From Turritopsis dohrnii (Eukaryota; Cnidaria; Hydrozoa; Anthoathecata; Oceaniidae), in contig BQMF02000003.1 in assembly GCA_027922465.2 (NCBI GenBank), positions 1 through 64,000 of the forward strand: a stretch of 64,000 nucleotides of DNA, given 5' to 3'. Both the position numbers and the translations under genes were made by a program. Below the pieces are notes generated by a model that did not search any database, was not told where the DNA came from, and saw nothing but the letters and a program-made list of their open reading frames with translations. Of this stretch, positions 55,560-64,000 are shown in pieces (position 1 is the stretch's first letter; each line of letters opens with the position of its first letter).

Positions 55560-56824
55560 CGTCACTGTGCGACATTATTTAATTATATTTTATTTGGAAT
55601 TTATTTTAACTTTAAAACGTTTTTTGCCGAAGTTTATGACTTGCCGTCGACATCTACCTTCTTTTTATTTCTAGTTGTCACGTCACCTAACGACACGACG
55701 GCAACGTGTCAAGAAGAATGTTCAGGATGTGTTATAATTAACGTTACTCGTTTATAGCTTTATATTTATGTATTGATCTATAAGATTCGGCCGTCGTCCC
55801 AGTGGGCAAATTTGTTGAAAAGCTCTTCGCGAAGGAGTGCATTTCTAAAGAAATATACACACTATTTCAATGAAAATGCTCTTTGTCGCAGTGAATCTTT
55901 GACGATTTTGCCCACTGAGATCTTTTGGGATATCCAGCACATAGAGGGTGTAGTCTCATGACAGTATCACTCGAACTATGTTAGAGTTGCAATTTAAGAT
56001 GGTCGGTCGCTACTGGTTTTGTATGTTATGAATTTTATTGTTTTTAAGTTTTTACAATTTCCTGGAACAATTGAAAAGACTATTTACTATATGTTATTAA
56101 CTCTCGTACGATATTTTATGTTACGTTAAGGGAAAGAATTTCTTCCCTTAAGGTATGGACCAATTTATCCCTGTATATAAATGAATATTTCTGTAAGTTA
56201 GAGACACATATCGCACCATACAACTTTAGGGAAATGTATTGGAAGTGGATTTTGTTTGGAGGTACTTCTCTTCAGATAAGACAGCCAAGATTGAAAAGTC
56301 TTTTATAAATGTTCAAATATAACAATTATGTGTTTGTAAACGGATTGGTATCTGCAAACCTTTCCTAAGAAAGTTTTTTTTTCTTTTTTTTTCTTCGTTT
56401 GAAAGAATGACGTGATCATCACCTGGATTTTCGGGACCAAAAATCGGAGTTTTTAACACGAAAGTTTGAGATACCATTCCGTTAGATGGAGTGTGACTTG
56501 TGTTGCCGGACTTTTAGAGCCGCTTTTCTTATTACCATTCCACAACAGATATTTTATCAGCTATCGAAGTTCTCTCTGGATTTTTTCTAAATTTCTCAAT
56601 CAGTTACAAGAAGATTTTTTTGATGTAACACGAACTAATTTTCCTAAACGCCATATAATTTTTTATTTATGATGGACTTCCAAAGATACAACGTGTACTC
56701 TGAAATGGAATTTCGAAGAACTTTCTGAAAAATGTTGTTTCCGTATTTATCAGTTAGTTTGTAGGCTGGGTTTCAGCACTTCGTTACCAGTTCGCTTGAA
56801 AACCCAACTGCTAAGTCATCCGAA
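55560..56824. other. FHIP1 3' UTR and intergenic DNA
   Basis: Between the FHIP1 stop and the stop of the opposing GPCR gene. It holds one MITE (55800-55917). The two genes converge here; poly(A) sites were not placed. Confidence 0.45.
55800..55917 (-). mobile_element. Short MITE, CAGTGGGCAAA ends
   Basis: 118 bp from CAGTGGGCAAATTTG to GACGATTTTGCCCACTG. It is the reverse complement of the copy in ST13 intron 4 (27326-27444), and the palindromic TCTTCGCGAAG sits near its left end. Lies in the FHIP1 3' region. Confidence 0.65.
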
Positions 56825-58906
56825 TCATACGGCCACCACAGACACGTGCACACGCACAATACCCGTTGATGTTGTTTCTTCAATTTTCCCGTCGGCACTT
56901 AGCGTCGACATGGTGACGGCTCGACTCATAGACTGATCGACGTCATTCCAAACATGAGTACGTAAATTTTGTCGGAACGCAGACTCTGTATTTCGTTCTG
57001 GGTGAAACACAATAATGTAACACTTATAACCATACATAACTAATAGCTGAATTGAGTTTATTGCGAGTAACATGAAAAGATCTGCTGTAATGATGGCTTC
57101 GTTCGTTTTTGCTAACGCTCGACGCATCGGTAAACAAATGGCTACGGCCGCAGTTGATAAGAACATAGCTGTCACAATAAACTTGGCTTCGTTAAAATTC
57201 TCCGGCAATTTTCGGGCACGAAATGCTTGTATCATACACATCACCATGAGTAGAAAACCGAACAAGAGTTGAATGAAAAATTCTTGACCGGATCTACACC
57301 CGAGAACGTGGCGACGTTCATCGTGAACATTTTCGTCTTCTTTGATTGATTTCTTTAATGCCAGACTCAAGATGGCAATACCAAATTGGATGAGGACCAT
57401 AAAAACCACCAGCAGTGCTTCCATTGTCGTAGACATATGAGCTTCTTCTCTTGTCAGTCGAATTTGCGCTTGAAAAATAAACACCAGTTTTTGTGTTTTG
57501 ATCATTGTCACAGCCATTATGAATGTTAATAATATACCGAACATGACGGCCCGCAATCCACATATCATCTCCGTTGGTTCACCGTAAAATAAAGCGGTGG
57601 CCAGATAGAAAAACATATGAGCGGTGAGCTGAAGTATTGATGTAAACTGATTTGAAGCACGTACAAAAGGAGTATTTCCAAATTTAAGGAAAATCGAGAT
57701 GAACAACAAGGTCATAAAGATACCAAGTAGTGTGACTGTGTAAGCCAAATATGCTTTATAGTCTTTGAAATGAAATATATCTTTAGAGTATGATTTGCCC
57801 TTGCATTGGATGCTTTTATCCCAACCGCTCTTGTGCGACTGAACTGAGATGTGATTGTGTCCCTCAGGACAGCTGCAATTTGAAATTCTATAGGCTGTTC
57901 TCGACAATATAGTCTTATTAATCAATTCATCATAAAATTTTAAATTCTTTTGTCTGATCAATGAAACATTTGGTTTACCTTGATAATTTGAGGCCTTTAA
58001 ATTCGCTTGTATAGCGGTCATACATTTGTAAACGTCATTGAAAGAATAATTTGATGACCTGAATTTGGCAGGAATTTTGAACATTTCCGGAATTTCCAAT
58101 TTTATAATCTGTTCCCTTAAAACGTCTTGGTATGTTTTTTGAGAAACAAACCGACTTTCAGACCATCCATAACTGGCAACAAATGTCTTTTTACATAACT
58201 TGAACTGGTATGCAAAATTAAAAAAACTTTCTGCAGCGTCTTCATCAGCATAGAGGACAACCAGGTCGAGTTTATTATTTTTCCTCAGAGTATTCACTGT
58301 CTGTATGATTGATTCGTTATCTGTAGTGAAGCTTTTGAAAAATACACAATGTTTATCATTTTCATGATTTTTTATTCTCTCCAACATACTTTCAGCAATA
58401 ACCTTATATTTTTCCGTGGTTATTACAGCATATTTATTCCACCCATGATTCCGTGAGGCTTCTTCAAAGCGTTTACTTAGAAGCCAATCCACAGAGATCA
58501 GATTTCTTTCTGTTTCGATATTAGTTTCTTCATGTTTATTTTCTTCGGTGTAATTAAACAACGGGATTCTCTTCTGTCTCATAAAAGCTTTTATGTTTTT
58601 GGGCAGATCAGTGAAAGTGATTACACCTACAATTCTCCAGGAAATCGTCTCTAAAGATTTCTCTGTTGTTGTACAGTTAATAATTTCAATTTCACGATAT
58701 TCGACTGTCAAGTTTGGTCTTGTTGTTTTACAATGCTCCATAACTTCATGTAACGTTTTATTTAGACGATCGTCTTGCGGAGTAAATATTACAATCACAT
58801 ACACATCCATTAAATCCGTTTCATTGGTACTATTGTGAAAGGCGATACAGTCGCTAAATGACTGGATGAAAGTAATATAGAAGATAACAACAGTTAAGCT
58901 AGACAT
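56825..58906 (-). CDS. Class C G-protein-coupled receptor, intronless
   Basis: 693 residues in one exon on the minus strand. Residues 1-21 are a likely signal peptide. About 30-370 form a shortened ligand-binding (Venus-flytrap-like) ectodomain with several N-glycosylation sequons. A small Cys cluster (CSCPEG...IQC) follows where mGlu receptors have a longer Cys-rich domain. About 390-635 are seven membrane segments. Class C marks: GNTPFVRASNQFTSILQL (loop 1/TM2), Cys at ~450 (EMICGLRA) and ~537 (HVLGCRSG) for the conserved extracellular disulfide, KLPENFNEAKFIVTAMFL before TM6, and YIIVFHPERN after TM7. The C-terminal tail is ~50 residues. Nearest types are mGlu/GABA-B-like receptors; the ligand cannot be told. 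The single exon could reflect retroposition or lineage-specific expansion. Convergent with FHIP1. Confidence 0.88.
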   Translation of the reverse strand: MSSLTVVIFYITFIQSFSDCIAFHNSTNETDLMDVYVIVIFTPQDDRLNKTLHEVMEHCKTTRPNLTVEYREIEIINCTTTEKSLETISWRIVGVITFTDLPKNIKAFMRQKRIPLFNYTEENKHEETNIETERNLISVDWLLSKRFEEASRNHGWNKYAVITTEKYKVIAESMLERIKNHENDKHCVFFKSFTTDNESIIQTVNTLRKNNKLDLVVLYADEDAAESFFNFAYQFKLCKKTFVASYGWSESRFVSQKTYQDVLREQIIKLEIPEMFKIPAKFRSSNYSFNDVYKCMTAIQANLKASNYQGKPNVSLIRQKNLKFYDELINKTILSRTAYRISNCSCPEGHNHISVQSHKSGWDKSIQCKGKSYSKDIFHFKDYKAYLAYTVTLLGIFMTLLFISIFLKFGNTPFVRASNQFTSILQLTAHMFFYLATALFYGEPTEMICGLRAVMFGILLTFIMAVTMIKTQKLVFIFQAQIRLTREEAHMSTTMEALLVVFMVLIQFGIAILSLALKKSIKEDENVHDERRHVLGCRSGQEFFIQLLFGFLLMVMCMIQAFRARKLPENFNEAKFIVTAMFLSTAAVAICLPMRRALAKTNEAIITADLFMLLAINSIQLLVMYGYKCYIIVFHPERNTESAFRQNLRTHVWNDVDQSMSRAVTMSTLSADGKIEETTSTGIVRVHVSVVAV

Positions 58907-61900
58907 TCTTCTAAAATGAAAAATAAAAAAAAATTATACAAGGTATATACAAGATGTTAGTTACAAACCAATAAAGATTCAAGAACAATTGCGAAATTTT
59001 TTTTTGTTTTTCTTTATAATATTGTTTTACTTCAACTTTTATTCAAAATTTATTGTGACATGTTGTATTAAGAAAATATAGCGTTACTTTCACAAAAGAA
59101 TGTTGATTTTCACGTTTGTATAAACGATTTTCGAAAGTATAACGAAGAAAGCTAAATAAACAACATCACCACAAGTATTTCGACCTCTTCAAGTCGGTTA
59201 CACTTTGACTTAGACAATTCTCTCTATTATCAAGATGTAAACAACATTCCAATTAATGGATAGTATTATATTTAACCATAATCGCTGGTTTAACAGATGT
59301 CAAATGAATGTTTACATTATTTCTCAACCAATGAAAAAACCTTTTTAAGAAATTTTTTAAAATCAGAATCATTCCATATACGTCGGATTTTATAATAGTT
59401 TAGGTTATTTTCGATAAGAGGGGAAATATATAAGTCTCATTTGGCATCAGTGTCACGTGTTATTTGAGTCAGCCTTATGACATGTCATAAAATTTCCCCA
59501 ACCAAGAGGAAAAGATTTATTAGAAGTATCTGCTGTTAGAATATATGATATATGTTACCTCATCATGGATTTCTGCCAATACACTGTTTCGGGTACACAG
59601 TACGGTGAAATCTACTCTTTCGTTTTTTAGATAATATACGTAGCACAGGCAGGACTAAGCCATATCTAACACATAGCTTAAATTTATGCATTGCTGTTTC
59701 TGAATTTGTTCAATAAATATATTTCATACCACGTTTCCTTTCCATTATGCTGTTGTTACCAACTTCTATTAAATAATCTTTAAGCAAACAAAATTCAAAC
59801 GTTGTTTTTTAAATGCATATGTACTTATCATTACGTATACCTATCTTGTATTATTAAATTTCCCTATAGTCAAGCGTTTCCCCTTTTGAATTAAAGGAAA
59901 CTTTTGCATTAGTTTCCATTATAAGCGATTATTGCAAGAATGAGATTTCTGCTGTGTTTTTTTTAAGTAACATGATATTCACAAATTGACTTTATCTTGT
60001 TGTGGGTGATTAAAGATAATGAAAACTGCTAGAGTGGAGCTGAGAGTGGAAGTGTGATGATGTTGTTTAAAAACGTCTCATTAGAAAAATAAAAAATAGG
60101 TCTGGAATAGCAGCTGAAAAATAACAAAATAACAAACAAAACGAATGATTGGTTCTTTCGTGGAGATTCCAACCTAGTCGAAAACCGAGTACACATCAAT
60201 TGAAAATGTGTTAAGACCAATGTGTTAAGATCAATAAGAAAACTGCTGATAAAAACTTTTGTTTGGAAATTAATTCCAGTAAAAGAAATATAAAAATAGC
60301 TTTGAAAAGGTTCGACGTTTTTAAATTCTTAAACCTAAGGCACGATTTAAACGATTGAAGTTTTACGCAACTTAAGTTTTACCTGGAAAAAATACATACA
60401 CGAACAGTTGCAATGAGGTAAAAAAGACAAAGCTTTTCTACACATGTAAACCGGCCTTTATATAAAGCTGCGTTTACATCTCAGATTTAGTTTCGATATA
60501 CGAAGGATACATCGAATGTTTCATTCTTAGTCCTAGTTTTTTTACTTGCAAAATTTCTCTCTTCCTCTCTGTATCCCTGTTCAGATCTGAATAAGTTGTA
60601 AATATGTAGCATTCCGCCAGACACATTGCAGCTTCACCTGGCAACGTTTGACATGTTTCATTGAGGTTTAATTTCTTCTTCAATTCAATTTCTCATTTTT
60701 GTAAAAAATATAGAAACTTTATAGATTATAGTGACGTTTGGCGCAGTCTTTTTTTGCTAGAAAACTACACTTTTCTATCAGGATGTTCAAGCTTTTGAGT
60801 GAAGAAAAACTACAATTCTAAGACTCTGATTTTTGTTAATATGTTCTTATTTACTGGGGAATGAGATACTTATAATAATAGAACTGCAAGGATGATTTAA
60901 ATGAAAGTTAAAGATGGTCTTTTCGTTTAATAAACAACAAAAGAAGTACATAAATATACATATAATGTATGAATATATGTCAGATGTACAATAAACAGAA
61001 TAACAATAAACAATAAACAGAAGATTTTGTCTTAGTCCAAACTTAGCCCTTTAAAAATTACCCCTACATCATCTGTCCGCATCTCCAAAATAGTCTTCAA
61101 TTTGATAAGCTACTCTGCATCTAAATGTTATTCTTTCATTCGAAGATAGAGAAAGTCTAAGCTATATTCTTACAATATTGTTACATTTTCGACCATACTG
61201 AATATTTTGAGTATGACTGAATAATTTTGTAAAGTGTATTCTACGGAAGCTTATTAGTGCCTTTAAAGATTTCGTAACATTTAGCAATTTATGTCAATAT
61301 AAATCATATCTTTTTAAAAAAACTTAATAGGCCATTAAGTTTTTAAATTAATTTTTTCGAACTTACAAAATTTCGAAAGACTAAAATGCGAACATTATTT
61401 CTGAATTTTTATAACTTACATATGAAAGGTGTTTTTGTTATTCAGAATAAAGTAATTTTTTGAACATGAAAGTCCGTGCATGACATGGATGGCTTCAGTT
61501 CATGTGTGAACTTGGTGGTGGTGGTACTCATAAAACAAACCAACAGTTACATTAAGAAAAAAGTATGACATTCAAGGTTTAATATTTCCCTGAGAATCTG
61601 TGATAATGGATAGTTCTACCAGCCACTTACTGCATGATTATTTACGTTTGCTACTAATAGCCTTCGTTCCAGGAACAACAACAATTTTCACCAGCCCTCG
61701 CCATGTTTGTTTATATATTTCAATTTCGAACATGAAAATAGTCGCATTCAGTGAACAGAATGATAAATCCACTGAACTATGTTCTGGGAAAAAAGTTGAA
61801 CAGCAATTTTTTAAGTAATTGAATGTATGTAATTGTTTTTCTTGGCACAAACACAATTATGTTACGAAATTTTAATGACACCAGGGATATGTTTGGTTTA

Positions 61901-63230
61901 ACACAGCCCTGATAGAACTAATACGGTTTTGTAGTATCCTTAAAAATAGCGAGTATTCTTGAGTGAAAAAAAACCAACAAAACAACAAAAACAAACCACT
62001 GATTGAAACTGATTGTCCAAACCACTGTACATGTAGCATAAACACTATACAATGACTAACATCTCGAATATTTTTTATAAAAAAACAGTAAATATTTCTT
62101 ACTGTTGTTATCCAAATAGTGCAAACTTCGACAATTAGGTATTCATATTTCTTTTTCATATTCAAAAATTACATATTCAAGTTCAAGAATTACATATTCA
62201 AGAATTACTTATTTAACGTCAAGAATTTTGCTATTCATTTAGCAATCGTGTTATTCTGCAATTTACATAGGATCTTTATCTTAGACCTGGGAAATAGATA
62301 TTATTTCTTGTCACATAATCATCGCTGGTTTCGCCAGATTGAATTCAGAAAAATATTCGTTTCCATTATGATTTGCAAAAATAATAAGAAGAAGAATTAG
62401 TAGAAGAAAACAACTCGGAAGAAATCCGTCTTCCGTCAAAATTTACCGGGATATTGTTGACACGCACGTTTCTGTTCTTTTGATATTTGAAAATATCGGA
62501 AAAGTACATACATAAAATTAACGTCTTATCATATTTGATAATATTTAATTTTAAAGGAACTGATGCTATACGAATTTTTAAAAACCTCATTAATTTCTTG
62601 AAATAGGGTGTAAACACTTATTTTAAAGCTCTCACTTATGAAAATACTCGAAAATTGCTTCTTCATAGTTAAAATTAAGTTATATAGTGAACAAATTCAT
62701 CCTCTAACAACCCTAGACGCAGTCATCGGTTATATTGTTATATAGTAGAGAATACAACTTTAGAAACTTTCGTTAAATAAAAATACTTGTATGAGGTTAG
62801 GTTGGCATTAGGTCGAGAGCTCTTGAGGTTCACTGTGGTTGGTCGCAGATTATTATGTGTATCTGAACACGCTTCTTAACGCATGATATTGATATTTGAC
62901 TGCCTATTTGATATAAAATGATGGTGATTCTATCTCCATGTCAACACAATTTGAAGCAATCTTACCAAAAACTTATCATGGTGTTTATAATTTTGTTGCC
63001 ATGGTGACTAATACGTTTCTTCGATTGAACAACATTTTTTCAATGATTTTCAAGACATTCAAATAGTTAAAAAAAATCAGTTTTTAATTTCTGTTTACTC
63101 TTTTCTTTTCCCCTCTCTGCTGTAATGACATATTTCTCCGTGCGACGAGACGAGTTTCCACTATGTCATCATACAAACTAACCCTGACTGCGACGAATTT
63201 CATTACTTTCACACAGTGCTTGATCCTCAC
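58907..63230. other. Intergenic DNA, no gene recognised
   Basis: AT-rich, with only short open frames of random character. It is upstream of the GPCR start, so its promoter should lie near 58910-59500; no specific element identified. A GCGTTTACATCTCAG fragment at about 60470 resembles the MITE end at 44958. Short TTCAAGAATTACATA-type direct repeats occur near 62160-62215. Confidence 0.4.
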
Positions 63231-63583
63231 CCTGGGTTTTACACAGCTAAGTAGAAACTAGCCTCGGCTTTTTCACATTTCAATTTAAACTGAAAGTAAA
63301 TAACTGTCCAAGGCTGAAAAAGGCGGAGAAATGAAAATTTAATAATCCCGGTCAACTTATTAAAATCGCCCAGAAAGTGCATTAAAACATTTTCTTGTTG
63401 GACCTGGTCACACTTACTAAGTTGACTTAGTCTCGTTCCGCCTATGTAATGAACTCCGATCATTTTCTTGGACAAATAATGTTCATCACGTAAATAGGAA
63501 GTAGGAAAATAGTAAATAAAACCGTTAAAATTTGTATATGGGCATATATAGTTTCGAAATGGTCTCAAGTCCGGTTTCAACTA

Positions 63584-64000
63584 TCAATAATTCGAATCTT
63601 CCATAAATAAAAACCTATTGAGGAATGTCCTGCATCGTATAAAGCCACCTAAGTACTTTTTTTGAGGTGAGTTTTGGAGTTTCTGCATTCTGTTTATGAG
63701 GTAACAGGGTGCTTCTGCAAAAATTACATTGCAATAGTCCATTTTTGATAATATCAGCATTTCAGCTAATTGTTTACGTAAATGAAATGGAGTAAGTTTT
63801 TTAATTTTGCTGAGGGATCGAAAGGCGGAATAGGCTGATTTGAGTGTTGTATTGATGTGGTCGTCCCATGTAAGCTCTTGGTGGAAAGTCACTCCTAATA
63901 TTTTTGACTTGCTGATGCGTTCGAGTTTAATGTCATTTAGATTGATCTCGTATGTGTTGGCATCATTGAGGTGGTGTTTTGCCAACATATTGGGTGTAGC
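63584..64000 (-). pseudogene. Non-LTR (LINE) reverse transcriptase C-terminal remnant
   Basis: Minus strand, running off the window edge. SKILGVTFHQELTWDDHI and KMDYCNVIFAEAP, with a RMQKLQN tail, are the post-catalytic thumb/connection region of LINE ORF2 (jockey/CR1/RTE-type wording). It decays after about 63640: the expected continuation is absent and the frame stops at 63584. The catalytic YADD region would lie beyond position 64000. Unlike the fragment at 31735-32790, its sequence is from a different LINE lineage. Confidence 0.75.

Noticed and set aside
63239..63580. 113-codon minus-strand frame downstream of the LINE remnant
   Set aside because: No LINE or other protein motif; may be decayed tail sequence or chance.

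Overview
This is a eukaryotic, metazoan-type window: AT-rich, with genes split by short phased GT/AG introns and a heavy load of transposons. The gene set (ATOX1, ST13/HIP, a GLIS-like zinc-finger factor, FHIP1, a class C GPCR) and the transposon mix (Helentron, DIRS, hAT-like, non-LTR, SUEL-lectin fragments) suggest an early-branching invertebrate, most likely a cnidarian. The species cannot be fixed from the sequence.

Layout: (1) 612-11302 is a Helentron (endonuclease-bearing rolling-circle transposon). A non-autonomous relative (658-1891) is inserted 46 bp inside its 5' end. Its coding region runs 2306-8874: a 2A-type ribosome-skipping motif and cysteine-protease-like domain, a broken N-terminal region, then Rep, Pif1-like helicase and EEP endonuclease. 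Its 3' part carries decayed host exons (LamG and SUEL lectin) and an 80-bp minisatellite. (2) 13854-15029 (-) is ATOX1, with a tRNA-derived SINE and a perfect 62-bp inverted repeat in intron 2. (3) 15438-30412 (+) is ST13 (HSP70-interacting protein), head-to-head with ATOX1, 14 coding exons; its 10.4-kb first intron is full of DNA transposons. (4) 30690-38890 is a transposon cluster: a dead HEEADT-family gene split by an element with a 5-bp target duplication that carries a LINE fragment, then a DIRS-like tyrosine-recombinase retroelement with 91-bp inverted repeats. (5) 39264-46367 (-) is a GLIS-like five-finger transcription factor, 5' end not found. (6) 46368-51518 is repeat-rich and shows no gene. 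(7) 51527-55559 (+) is FHIP1, seven coding exons. (8) 56825-58906 (-) is an intronless class C (mGlu/GABA-B-like) receptor. (9) 58907-64000 is mostly featureless AT-rich DNA, ending in a LINE reverse-transcriptase remnant (-).

The cellular genes are unrelated housekeeping and signalling genes: copper chaperone, HSP70 cochaperone, zinc-finger regulator, endosome-dynein adaptor and receptor. The only structural link among them is the probable shared promoter of ATOX1 and ST13. Exon borders were placed by hand from GT/AG sites, reading phase and family similarity. No search or computation was run.
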